Origin: Oxyruncus cristatus
Taxonomy: Eukaryota; Chordata; Aves; Passeriformes; Cotingidae
Direction of reading: 5' to 3'
Length of the DNA: 64,000 bases
Assembly (NCBI GenBank): GCA_013399855.1
Contig: VXAY01007403.1
Span: forward strand, 223,396 to 287,395
Each line of letters begins with the position of its first letter. Within the stretch, counting starts at the first letter, position 1. This document shows, piece after piece, positions 23,697 to 34,190 of this stretch. The notes under the pieces are model-generated. The model ran no database searches. It was not told the DNA's origin and was given only the letters and a program-made list of their open reading frames with translations. Position numbers and translations under genes: made by a program.

Positions 23697-26037
23697 TTGC
23701 TGACATAAATTTTAATAATAATTGCTCTAAAATGCTTTCTTGGTAATTTAGTTATTTAAAGGCCTATCATTTCATGAGTTTACCGATTGTTTCACTTATT
23801 TTCTCTGTTCCTGGGTTGTTCCAGTACTAATCTTCTTTTCTTCTTTCTCCCCGCTCCTCCTTGCTTCTTTTATTATCCATTAAAAAATCCACCTTGCTAT
23901 GCAATAATTAAAGTAAGCTCTACATAGCAGAACAACCCTCCCATACCCCAAAACCTGAACTCTTTCTTACAGACTTTTTTTCCTTAGCTTAACATCTGGT
24001 TCTAAGATTCTAGTGGGATTCACCAGACAATCTTTCTTTCCATTTCACCCATACTAACTCTGACTGACCCTCCAGAATCAGAATAAATATCCCACTACAG
24101 GAGTGAGGCACAGTCTTTCTCTCCCTTGTTATTGGTCATGTGTCCCGAGACCAACTCCCAGTTATTCAAGTAGCTTTGCAGCTTTAAAAAACACTAGTTA
24201 CTCTACTCCCATAATTCAAGATATTCTTCCTCCACTCGTGTCCAGTTGCAACTCATACCCCTGCCCAGACAGTATTTCTTACCATTGGTTTCCCCAGCAT
24301 GATGCTTTGCCTAATCTTAAGGTGACGCCCTGAAGAATGAGTAGGGACAGCACATCTTACTTTGGGACTGGTCCTCAGAAGAGTGTGTACCTCATTCTTG
24401 TATCCATCATGCCATACAAGAGTCAACAGCTCACTAGGCATTGCTTCGGTGATGCAACTGTTTTTTCAAATGTATTATACCAGACCAATCCCTTGTGTAT
24501 TTTCCTAAATCTTTCTCAAAAAAAACCCCTGTCCTGGCTATATAATGAGAAAAGCTGAAGAAGTTTAGTAGAGACTTGCCCCTTGGTGGGAATAGACTTA
24601 TGAATGAATAATTACAGAGGGTTATTTTAGATATTAATAAAAACAAATGAATATTAAGATTTATAAATGCATCATCAATAATAATGTTGGTACTTTAAAG
24701 TTGACTGAGTAACCCTTGAAAATAACTTCCTTTTAAAAGTCAGAGAATTTTGAATATAAGAGAGTCTAAATTATTTACAATGTATACAAACTTTACTTTG
24801 CATATTTTAAATACTATAAGCAATTTTGAGTCATTTTAATAATGGGATTATCAATAACAGGCAGTGGTGCTTTCATTTAGAAATAAACAACAAACCAACA
24901 CAATGTTCTCCACTAATTATTTCACTGTGCATCACCTGAGCGAGATGTCTGTTATATGCTTTCTGCAGGATACGTTCTGTACTCACTTTACAGCAATACT
25001 GCTTCAGACTGATAATTCAGAGTCCCTGCAACATGATTCCTAAATAGCACACTTGAAGAGAGTAGCAGATAAACAAGTCATAGTTTTCTAAAAGCATGAT
25101 AGTTATAGCATCCGTTAGTTGTCCTGAGATTATTTTTGATCATTATGCGTGTACAAAAAATACTGTACTTTTGGAAGGCAGGTAGAATGTGAGTAGTTTA
25201 TAATGTCACCCAAAATAGAAAAGCTTTACATAGCTCTACAATTACACACACAAAAAAGACCATTTTAAGCTTTCTACTGAAGATGCATTTTCCCAGGTGG
25301 TCAATTGCGCTTGTCATCTGTTATTTTGGAAAATGAACAGAATTTAATAGATGAGGTATATCAAACTAACTACATTAGGAATGTACCAGCTGTCAATATG
25401 GCTTCGGCCCAACAACATCTTTTGGGAAAAGCAAATTCCAAAATGAAGACAGTATACTATTAGTCTGATAGAATGATTATAAGTTTCACCATCTGTTGCA
25501 TATTTCACTATTAATTGTGATTTGTATCAACAGATATTTTCTAAAGTCTACATTTTCTTTTTTATACAAGCAACAGCAAATCAGAATGGCAACACATTGT
25601 CTCAAGTATAGAAGTACCAATGCTGGAGCTAAATTAGATAAACTTCACCCTGGTTTAATAGGGTAGGTATCCACGGTACTAGTTACAGTAAGTAGATCTA
25701 CAAATATCAGTGACAGTACAGCAAAGTGAACCAGAGCTATGCATCTTTGCTTGAAAAACTTATTGATTTTGCTTTGTAAAGCTACCCCATTGTGCACTTA
25801 TCTACTATTTGTGTTTAGCATTTCAAAGTCCATCAGTCAAACGCTGTTGGATTTTAAATATGCGAACCTATTTAATCAAATATAAATGTAAAAGCTCCAA
25901 CAGTTTCAAAACGTTCCACAGCTAGATCTAAACTAGAGAGGAATTTCTTGTATGCAAAATTAAATGCCTAGTCAATGCATGAAGCATATTGACACGTTTA
26001 AAGTTATATCAGAAAAAAAAAAATTATTTAGGTTTGT
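23697..26037. other. Non-coding AT-rich stretch
   Basis: No gene or repeat family recognised. Open frames at 24,103-24,646 have no recognisable domain. Confidence 0.5.
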
Positions 26038-26155
26038 GTCTTGTGGGTAGTTTGATTTTGATTTTGTTTGGTTTTTCTGTTGTTGTTGGGGGTTTTTGTG
26101 GGTTTTCTTGTTTTGGTTTTTGTGGGGTTATTTTCTTTTTTACATTTTTTTTCTG
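26038..26155. repeat. T/G-rich low-complexity tract
   Basis: The plus strand is almost entirely T and G (GTTTG, GTTGTTG, GGGTTTTTG words). The minus-strand open frame of Lys, Thr, Asn and Gln (26,028-26,243) is a translation of this tract, not a gene. Confidence 0.85.
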
Positions 26156-28388
26156 TACTCCATAACCTAGGGGTTTTTACTTGTTCCTTTGTTTCATTCT
26201 TTCTTTCTTTAATTCCTTCAGCATGATCACCATGTGTTTCCAAGTGACAGGCCTAATTCTAGTCTGAGCCACTATTCTTTAATTTTTTCTTTTTGCCTAT
26301 GACATTAATAGGCTCTGTATAGGGCTCTGGGTCCATTGCATTTATTTAGAAGTGAGATGAAACTCATCGTCAGACTAGTGATTGATAACATTTCTATGAC
26401 TGAAAGCAAAAGTCAAAGATTTTTGAAAGTCCTACAAATATGGTATTAAATTGTTTCATTCTTCTCACCTTAAACTAACATTTTGCTTTACCTGACACTA
26501 AGCCATCACTCATGTCAGCTTCATACAAAGTGACCGAGCAGGCCTTAAAGGAAAAGGAAAAACTATAAAAACAGATACTTAGTATTATTGCCTAAGCCAC
26601 AAGCTGCACTCAGACAGCATTTCGTTTTCCAAAAGCTTTTCATACTTTGTCTTGCTTGTATTGAAGAAACTATAATTTTTGTTCCTTCCCCTGCTATTCT
26701 TGTAACTTCATTAACTGATTAACAAAGGGAAAATAAAACAGAACTCTGCAAAGCCTAATATAAGACTGTTTTCACTATGAGCATGAAATTACTATAGTCA
26801 TTTTCACCATAGGAAATGGCTGTCCAATATCCAGAATTCTCTGGAAAATCCAAGAAATGAAGCCACATTTTTGTAGTAAGTTCACTCTTTCTCAACTTGG
26901 CAGCCATATCAATTCTTTACTTATAAAGAATTCGATTGACAGAGCAAATTTACAGGAGTGGTTTTTTTCTTAATTTTGTGTAAGGATCTGTTTCTGGATT
27001 GTCACTAAGAAAGATCTACATGTTTTAAAAGTACAGCATCAGTCCACCACTGTGTCTGAATGGATGTGGGGAGAGATAATTACAAATGCACAGCAGATTT
27101 TTGTCAAGCAAAGTTACCTAGACATAAGTCAAATGCATTGCCAAGGTTATGGCATTGCTGGCAAACAACCAAAAATCCCTGCCTTTGCTCAGTACTATAA
27201 AACTATGTTATAGCATTAATTATTAAACTGCAGCATTAAGCAAAAGCCCATATATGGATATTTTTATTTTAGAGAAGACACATTTACAACAGATCTTAAA
27301 TAATTCTGCATTCTGGTAACAATTCAAACACTCTAGACAATATTCTATATGAGATGGTCAACTACTGACATGTTTGGCTTTTCTAAGACATTTTGTGTTT
27401 GCCATTGATTAGAGAAACATTATATTTTTCTTTTTAATTATCAAGGCCTTTATATTAATGTTTTAATTCTTGGTCATTATTGGAACTACCAATCAACTGA
27501 GATTCATATTCTGGCAAGAAGCCTTCTTTTCCCCTACTTCTCACAAACCTCTGGAGTTCAAAGAGCTAGATCAATCATATTTTCAAGCCAATTACATTAC
27601 TCTGGTTCTTTTGGATGACCTTAACGAATTTCTGAAAATGAAAATATGTCAGCCTGCTCGGAACTGAATCCAGATTCCAAGCTTAATGACAGAACCTACC
27701 TCTATCTCACTTTTTATCCTTTGGTCCAATAGCAGCACCAGTAATGTTCATTGTCCTCCTCTTTTTGTAAAGTAGCTCCTCCTATTTGTATTTTTGAGCT
27801 TAGTAAAAGGTCTATTTATCTGTTTAATATTTTTGATCTCTCTCTTCAATCTTGAAGTAAGGTACAGGTCTCTTTTCTTACAGGGCATACTGTGTTCTGA
27901 AGGATATGGTAATGGAAGATTGTTTCACAACCATGGATTTTGGTATCCTTAATATCCACTACAAAATACCTTAGTGACTTAGATCTGTCACTTTTCAAAT
28001 TTTCAGTTCATTCATTGTTTCTTCCTGCATTTCTACTGTATAAGCAAAAGTTCTATTTCTAGCTCATCAGTATTTCTTTTTCAGGCTATTTTCTATAGAA
28101 AATGGTAAAACTAATCCATCTGATTTTGGACTGATGATATCTCTGTATAGCAGTGCCTTCAGCAGTCATTGACATTCTTTTTTGCTATGTGTTGACAAAG
28201 AAACACTAAAGGAGCACTGATATCACCACTACCTGTAAAGGACTTTTGTAGTGCTGATTCGGAGAGTTGCCTACTTAATCAGTCTAGAAGGCTACCATCC
28301 AAATGGTAACATCCAGACTTGTAACATTTCTTAGTCTGTTGATGTTAGAAATTCACTTCGTTTTTATTTTTAAACTGCCCTTTGCCTT
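26156..28388. other. Non-coding AT-rich stretch
   Basis: No recognised gene or repeat. A 65-codon frame (27,470-27,667) shows no domain. Confidence 0.5.
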
Positions 28389-29975
28389 AGAATCCTAGAA
28401 TACTTTGTGTTGGAAAAGACCTTTAAAGGTCATCTGGTCCAAATCCCCCTGAAATGAGCACAGAAATCTTCAACTCAGTCAGATTGCTCCATCCAACCTG
28501 ACCCTGAATGTTTCCAGGGACAAGGCATCTACTCCCTCTCAGGGCAACCTGTTCCAGTGTTTCACCACCTTCACTGTAAAAAATTGTCTTCCTTATACCT
28601 AGACTAAATCTGCCCTTTTTTAGTTTAAAACAAATAACCCTTGTCCTGTTGAAATAGGCCTTTGTAAAACATCTGTCCTCATCTTTCTTTTAAACCCCCT
28701 TAAGTACTGAAAGGCTTCAGTCAGTTCTTCCTGGAGCCTTCTCTTCTCCAGACTGAACAACCCCAGCTGTCTCAGCCTTTCCTCATAGGAGAGGTGCTCC
28801 AACCCTGTGATCACCTTTGTGGCCCTTCTCTGGATTTGCTCTGGCAAGTCTTGTCCTTCTTATTTTGCAGCCCTCAGACCTGGAAGCCATACTCCAGGTG
28901 GGGTGTCACAAGGACAGAATAGAGAGGGATAATCACCCCTCTCAACACACTGGGCATTCCTTTTCTGATGTAGCCCAGGATGTGGTTGCCCTTCAGGGCT
29001 GCAAGTGCATACAGTGGCTCACATCCAGTTTTTCATCCACCACAACCCCCATGTCCTTCTCCACAGTTCTTCTCTCAATCAGTTCTTCTCCCATTCTGTA
29101 CTCATGTCTGGGTTTTCCTCACCCATGTGCATAACCTTTCACTTGGCCTTATTGAACCTCATTGGGTGCTTGTGGGCCCACTTCTCAAGCCTGTACAGGT
29201 CCCTCTGGATGGATCCCATCCCTCAGATGTGTCAGCTGCACCTGTTCCTGCTTCCACTGCTTGTGGATTTGCTTCTTGCCCTTTAGTTTGACCAGCAGTT
29301 CCCTACTCAGTCATGCTTTCCTTTCCTGATTACTTACACATGGGGACTAAGAGCTCTTGTGTTCTATGGAAAGATCTACAAGCACTGTTCTCCTCCCTTG
29401 TCCTTGAGGACAGTTTTCCAGAGGGTCCTACTGACTAACTCTTTTGAAGAGTTGAAATGTTGCTTGCTTAAAACTCAGGGTACTTTTTTCTTTGCCTGAC
29501 CCATATCCCTCAGGACTGTAAACTCCGTTGCATCACAGGCTGTCTTCAGTCTTGATGCAACTGATGAGCACACTTGCCCTGGTGACCATTAAATCCAGCA
29601 ACTCATTTCCTCTAGTAGGATCTGTCTGTTACCTGGCTCAAGAAGTTATCCTCAGGGCATTACAGGAGTCTCCTGGATTGCCTGCTATTCACCATGCTAC
29701 TTTCCCAGCAGATGTCAGAGTGGTTGAAGTCCCTGAGTAGGACAAGAACCTGCGAGTACGACATCTCCTGTAGCTGGAGTAAGAAGGCCTCATCAACAGG
29801 CTCCCCTCAGTCAGGTGTCCTGTAGCAGACACTAATCACAAGGTTCACTTTGTTGCCTCAGTCTCTGATTCTTAATCAAATGCTTTTGACCTGCCTGTGG
29901 CTGTTCTTCAGAGACAACTCCACACTCCATCCCGTTCTTGATGTAGAGGGCAACACCTCTGCCTTCCTTCACTGT
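28389..29975 (-). mobile_element. CR1 LINE with internal deletion of the RT core
   Basis: The left edge AGAATCCTAGAATACTTTG is the reversed CR1 3' end. From there the minus strand carries the ORF2 C-terminal landmarks [20 protein letters not shown] and [12 protein letters not shown], up to IQRDLYRLEKW at about 29,190. At about 29,220-29,240 it jumps to a segment from near the endonuclease-RT linker (a KQWKQEQ-like word). It then continues through the endonuclease domain to a degraded form of the DFNHPDICW motif at about 29,700-29,737 and an N-terminal VALYIKNGMECGV region near 29,930. The conserved RT motifs that should lie between are absent, a loss I estimate at a little over 1 kb. Many stops interrupt it. 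Two separate, adjacent CR1 insertions in the same orientation are an alternative. Confidence 0.88.
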
Positions 29976-30251
29976 CTCTTATTTAGATATTTTTTAATTT
30001 CACCTCTGTGATTCCTTGAATTCTGTAATATTATGTAATTTATAAGATTTTGGGGAAAGCTGGACAACAAACCCCATGCAAACATGTAAATATAACATAA
30101 TTAAGATTAGTAATTTAGTTCTTTAAAATATTAATAATAAATACATTTTTTATTTTACGTTCTTGTAATAATTGTCTTGCATTTTCTTCCATTTTTCAAA
30201 TTCATTGTGAGAAACTGATAGAGAATTACCCATGAGAAATAGAAAACAGAT
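29976..30251. other. AT-rich spacer
   Basis: Separates the CR1 5' edge from the mitochondrial-derived segment. Nothing recognised. Confidence 0.5.
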
Positions 30252-30716
30252 TTCTGCACCAGTCCATAAAAGACATCCTAGTATACATACTGATGCTCCT
30301 CCCACTAATGACCTTGTTCTCCTCCAGCTTGCTGGGAGATCCAGAGAACTTTACACCAGCAAACCCACTAGTCACACACTCCCATATTAGACCTGAATGA
30401 TACTTCCTATTCACATATGCCATCCTGTGCTCTATCCCCAGCAAACTAGGAGGAGTACTGGCCCAGCCATCTCTGTACTAGTTTTATTCATGGGCCCCTT
30501 CCTGCACAAACGCAAACAACGCACAATAGTTTCCTCCATCTCTCCCAGCTCCTGTTTGGAATCCTAGTCAATCTTCTTATGCTGACAGGAGTGGTCAGCC
30601 AGCCAGTAGAACATCCATTAATCATTATCAGCCAACTAGCCTCTCTTACTTTCTTCACTAGCCTCCTAATCCTCTTCCCCATTACTGAAATCCTAGAAAA
30701 CACAATAGTCAATTAC
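30252..30716 (+). pseudogene. cytochrome b pseudogene, C-terminal part (NUMT)
   Basis: In mitochondria cytochrome b is the haem-bearing subunit of complex III in the inner membrane. This fragment covers roughly the last 150 codons. [14 protein letters not shown] reads from 30,332. RPEWYFLFTYA follows from 30,389, where the W codon is TGA (30,398-30,400), a stop in the nuclear code. The conserved end SQPVEHP with LASLTFFTS and LLILFPIT reads from about 30,594 and ends in LENTIVNY at 30,716. The two blocks are in different frames, so at least one indel lies between 30,400 and 30,594, and other stops are present. The stop codon position reads CAA instead of TAA. No nuclear expression is expected. 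Confidence 0.95.
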
Positions 30717-30723
30717 CAAAAAT

Positions 30724-30789
30724 ACTCTAATGGTTTATATGAAAAATTGGTCTTGTAAAACGACGAGTAAAGACTACACCTCTTAGAGT
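30724..30789 (+). pseudogene. mitochondrial tRNA-Thr pseudogene (NUMT)
   Basis: The 66-nt segment lies directly after the cytb remnant, as in bird mtDNA. The acceptor stem is intact: ACTCTAA (30,724-30,730) pairs fully with TTAGAGT (30,783-30,789). The anticodon TGT for Thr is at 30,754-30,756 in the loop context TCTTGTAA. The anticodon stem is partly degraded. Confidence 0.88.
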
Positions 30790-30813
30790 TCCAGAAAACA
30801 TTACGAAAACACC

Positions 30814-30848
30814 TCAGAAAAAAAGAAATTGAAACCTTTTTCTCCACC
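30814..30848 (-). pseudogene. mitochondrial tRNA-Pro pseudogene, half 1 (NUMT)
   Basis: First 35 nt of the trnP region as seen on the plus strand; the gene is encoded on the minus strand. TCAGAAA (30,814-30,820) pairs 6 of 7 with TCTCTGA (31,635-31,641) on the far side of the inserted LTR. That pairing shows the two pieces were one tRNA gene. Confidence 0.85.
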
Positions 30849-31599
30849 TGTAACAGTCCAGCCCCAGAGCAACAAGCTTAGACAGGAGTTTTACTTTTAA
30901 AAATATAGGGTTCTTTAATGCCTCGAGATATTCCTCAAGAGGTACTTTTACTCATAATTTAGGGAAGAAAATGAGAGGACTTGGCAAAATTTCAAAAGGG
31001 TGGCATACAATCAAAACAAAGAGTTCTACCAAAGCACAGACCCGGCACACGAAAACCTTCACAAGTTAGCAAGATCTAATCCCACCAGCTTTAAGCTACC
31101 CAAAAATCAAGAAAAGAGCAAAGCAAGAAAAGAGGAAGGAGCAAGACGAGAGAATAAGGAGAAGGAGGAAGAGATGGATTATTTTATAGCTTCCATTGGA
31201 TTCTTGTAGAAGACCAGCTCTTGCATGTGCAGATGGCAGAGCCATGTCCACATGGAGAACATATGCTGTTGGCTCTATCCACCCTTGTCCTTGTGGCCTC
31301 CCCCCAGCCAGGACTTATGGCTCACTGGCCATTCTGGGGCTCTAGGCAGGGAACAGTTCTCTCTGTCACTGCCAGTCTGGGGCTGGGGTCCCAGAAGGTG
31401 TGGTGTGTTGAAGAATTCCCAGGCTGCCTTTGACTGGCAGCTGCTCTGGGTCTTCCCCATGTGGGCTCCAGGGGCCTGCCATGTGGGATATGATGCCACC
31501 TCACCTCCATGGAGTCCAACGCATCTTTTTCTCCCCCTGCATACACACCCCTGAGCTGGTTCTGACCCAGCAATAGTTTTACTGATCCAAAGTCTCACA
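30849..31599 (-). mobile_element. Solo ERV LTR inserted in NUMT trnP
   Basis: The block starts TGTAACAG and ends near CTCACA. It is absent from mitochondrial DNA and sits exactly where trnP is broken. Its left third shares ordered words with the LTR at 54,671-55,385: TGTAA-start, GCCCC-A-AGTCTG-like, CTTGGCAAAA-TTT, TTAGC-A-TCTAA-CC, TTTAAG-TAC-C-AA and ATCAAGAAAAGA, followed by an A/G-rich run. The A/G-rich and AATAAA-bearing side suggests minus-strand sense. No internal retroviral sequence is present. No clean target-site duplication is visible, and the trnP halves sum to about 77 nt, a few more than a normal trnP, as expected if a short duplication is included. The right edge could be shifted by a few bases. 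Confidence 0.85.
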
Positions 31600-31641
31600 T
31601 CAAATCCCAAAGCTGGTATTTTACATTAAACTATTCTCTGA
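31600..31641 (-). pseudogene. mitochondrial tRNA-Pro pseudogene, half 2 (NUMT)
   Basis: Second part of trnP, with the anticodon region CCCAAAG on the plus strand (TGG anticodon on the minus strand) at about 31,606-31,612. It ends in TCTCTGA, the acceptor strand that matches the left half at 30,814. Confidence 0.85.
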
Positions 31642-31644
31642 TCT

Positions 31645-32158
31645 TCCACTAAACATCCCAAATTGCCCCATGAGATAGTCCCCCTACAAACTCCAAGACA
31701 ATAAATAATGTCAGCAACAGTCCCCACCCCACCCAAAGCATCCCAACCCCACAGCAACAAAACACAGCCACACTACAAAATCTAACCAAACCTGCCCCCT
31801 CCATCAACAGTAGCTGCTCCAAACCTCCAGCAATCAGCAAAATCCCCAATAATCACCCCCACACGCACTAAAACAAGACCTGTACCATACTCCACTGCAT
31901 GTCAGTCCCCTCTAAGCCTCTGGAAAAGGATCAGCTACTAAAGAGGCAGAATAAACAAAAATTAAGAACATTCCACTCAAAAAGCCCATAAACAGCATTA
32001 ACCACACAAAGAAAAGCCCCAAACTTAACAATCACTTACACCCAGCAACAGATGCCAGCACCAAGCCAACTACCCCATAAGACAATGAAGGATTAGACAG
32101 AATTGCTAACCCACCCAAAACAAAGCACAACCCTAAAAAAAAAGAATACAAATTGAAT
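31645..32158 (-). pseudogene. nad6 pseudogene (NUMT)
   Basis: NADH dehydrogenase subunit 6 of complex I is the only protein encoded on the light strand of bird mtDNA, which fits its minus orientation here. On the plus strand it shows the C- and A-rich, G-poor composition typical of nad6. The C-terminal part remains open on the minus strand (31,649-31,849), with [19 protein letters not shown] and GAIWDV. The N-terminal part is frameshifted around 31,900-32,100. The start codon position, near 32,156, reads ATT after mutation. Length of about 515 bp is close to normal for birds. Confidence 0.92.
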
Positions 32159-32162
32159 GATA

Positions 32163-32213
32163 GTGGTTCTCTTTTGGCTTTTATTCAAGGTCTAGGTCCT
32201 GAAAAAACATTGT
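32163..32213 (-). pseudogene. mitochondrial tRNA-Glu pseudogene, partial (NUMT)
   Basis: Follows nad6 directly, as in bird mtDNA. The plus strand reads TTTTGGCTTTTATTCAAGG, then TCTAGGTCCTGAAAAAACAT, matching the reversed trnE with its GAA (TTC anticodon) in the loop. Similarity fades just past the anticodon arm, which sets the right end of the NUMT. Confidence 0.7.
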
Positions 32214-33420
32214 GAAAAAGTCTAGCTTGAATGAACTGTCAGAATTAACTTCCCTACAATTCATTTCCTGCCTCCCACAGTTCTATCCAGCCAAAAGATA
32301 TATCCAGTATCAGACACAGCCATGCTACTTTTAAATGCTTGACTCCCAAAAGGGAAAGAATTTTATGCACGGCTGCCACTGTATCTGGCTATGAATCAGG
32401 GGCCTGGGGCCTGGGTTCCCTGGATAGAACTAGGGAAAATTTATGTGTCTCAGAGTTGGGTGAAAAACAGTCAGAATGCTGAAGCAGCATCTGGTAAAGT
32501 AACATCAAAAACAAACTGTTGCAGAACTTCCATTCTAGTCCAGAATTTGGGTTGAAGTTTGGGCAGCTACCTCTTCTATTTCAGGATCTGCTTTTAAAAC
32601 ATACTGCTGGTGTGGTTTTGCATTTTCATACAGTAGATGCCCGAAGTTTTTCTGCAGGGATTGTTTACCTGGGCTCAAAGATATTTTCAAGATGTGAATT
32701 CCTTTTTAAGACGTGAATTCCTGGCTATCCAGGGAGAAGCCTGAGCTGAGTGCTGCCAGTGCACAGAAAACACATCTTAGTCAAAAAAACAGAAGGCTAC
32801 AAGACAGATGCAGAATCTGGAAACATGGAATCTTTCAACCAAGCTAGTTCCTGGGCCAATTGGCTTACATTAAGATGCTTCTTAGGATTACTGTCCTTGC
32901 CCTGAGGATTTGAGCTGATCACTCTGTAGTGACTCACCTTAAACAAAGACAGAGATAGAGATTGATCTCTCCCATCTCCCCTCTTCAAGCAACAGCTTTA
33001 GAGTTAATAAACCTGTATGGAAAATATGAACTTGAATGTTCTTCTCTTTACCTCCCATTGCTTTAGATCAAAACTGTAGGAAAATATACACCCAGACTTT
33101 CTCAGTGAATGTTTTCTCTCACAATAGAAATGCACATACTCTTTATCTGAGTTATAAAGCAAGCTGTATACTAAGTACTGCACCATAATATACTATAGTA
33201 TCTTCCTAGATAAATATATTTTCACACCAGTTTCAGTCCTTCCCTGAGTTCCTCAGGGACAAATTCAGGTGGAGTCAATATTTCACCAAAACCATAGCAT
33301 GTGGCTTTTTACTAGTGATTCAGAGCAATGAAAAAAATGAAAATTAAAGAGTCCACCTACCCCAATTACTATATCAGACTTGTTGTCCTGTGCAGTTCTT
33401 TAGTTTTTTGTCCGTATCCC
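32214..33420. other. Non-coding stretch
   Basis: Nothing recognised. A small duplicated word (AGATGTGAATTCCTTTTTAA then AGACGTGAATTCCT) lies at about 32,690-32,722. Confidence 0.5.
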
Positions 33421-34023
33421 TGTCATGGTTTTACCCCAGCCAGCAACCAAGCATTACATAGCCATTTGCTCAACCTCTCACAAGCAGAATGAGGAAGAGA
33501 ATAGGAAGGGTAAAAGCTAGAAAACCTGTGCATTGAGATAAAGAGTGTTTTTAGAGAAAGAAAAAGGTGTGCATGCAAACAAAGCAAAACAAGGAATTAA
33601 CTCACTGCTTCCCATGGGCAGGCAGGTGTTCAGGTATCTCCAGGAGAGCCGGGCCCCTTCACACCATGGAGGGTTAACCCTTAATGGTTACTTGGGAAGA
33701 CAAACACCATCACTCCAAACGTTCCCCCTTCCTCCTTGTTCCTTCCACTTTATATACTGAGCAGGATGACATATGGTATGGAATATTCCTTTGGTCACTT
33801 TGGGTCACCTCTCCCGGCTGTGTCTCCTCCCAGTCTCCCATGCAGCTCCAGTTTCCTCTCCAGGATGGCAGTACGAAAAGTAGAAAAGGCCTTGGCTCTG
33901 TGTAAGCACTGCTCAACAATAACAAAAACACCTCTAGATTATCAGTCCTGTGTTCAGAACCAATCCCTGACACACCACCGTACCGTCATGAAAATTAACT
34001 CTACCCCAGTCAAACCCAGCACA
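33421..34023 (-). mobile_element. ERV LTR, antisense, about 600 bp
   Basis: The block begins TGTCATGGTTTTACCCCAGC and ends CAAACCCAGCACA, so both strands have TG...CA ends. Minus-strand promoter features are visible: a TATATAAA box at 33,749-33,756 (reversed) after a conserved CCATACCATATG-like segment. An A-rich/AATAAA-free 3' zone near 33,540 reads CTTTATCTCAATGC in sense, a typical avian LTR polyadenylation area. Flanks are ATCCC on the left and CTCCC on the right, a possible 5-bp target duplication with one mismatch. The minus-strand sequence just before the LTR is purine-rich (CACGGGGGAG), which could instead be a polypurine tract of a 3' LTR. From memory this is an avian ERVL/ERVK-type LTR. 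Confidence 0.88.
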
Positions 34024-34190
34024 CTCCCCCGTGAGGGGCAGTACAGCTTCGTACGCCAGCTACAGTCCTTTACCGTCACCGTGGTCTTATGACTCCACAC
34101 CATTGTTCCCTCCCTGCCCTTGCCAAGCAAGAGGTCACTGAAAGTCCTTTCAACCAGGCTCTTTCCTGTTAGAGACACCCGCCCTGGGAT
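34024..34190 (-). other. GC-rich flank, possible internal ERV remnant
   Basis: Distinctly GC-rich and CpG-bearing next to the upstream side of the LTR. If the LTR is a 3' LTR, this would be the last part of the internal region. No coding motif is recognisable. Confidence 0.3.

Larger units (their letters stand above)
30252..32213 (+). other. NUMT: nuclear copy of mtDNA (cytb-trnT-trnP-nad6-trnE)
   Basis: A contiguous piece of avian mitochondrial DNA, about 1.2 kb once the inserted LTR is removed. In order it holds the last third of cytb, trnT, trnP, all or nearly all of nad6, and most of trnE. Strand use and gene order match the standard bird mitochondrial genome, with cytb and trnT on the plus strand and trnP, nad6 and trnE on the minus. 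In-frame TGA at a conserved Trp codon confirms the vertebrate mitochondrial code. Frameshifts, lost start and stop codons and a retroviral LTR inside trnP show that it is a dead nuclear copy and not mitochondrial contamination. The coordinates are from homology recognised by eye, so outer edges may be off by some tens of bases. Confidence 0.95.

Noticed and set aside
30226..30712. Two minus-strand ORFs
   Set aside because: They are antisense to the cytb pseudogene.
30849..31625. LTR right boundary at 31,625 (TTTTACA)
   Set aside because: Sequence from about 31,600 already matches mitochondrial trnP, including its anticodon, so the LTR must end near 31,599.
31649..31849. A 66-codon membrane-protein-like ORF on the minus strand
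   Set aside because: It is the decayed C-terminus of mitochondrial nad6 within the NUMT, not a nuclear gene.
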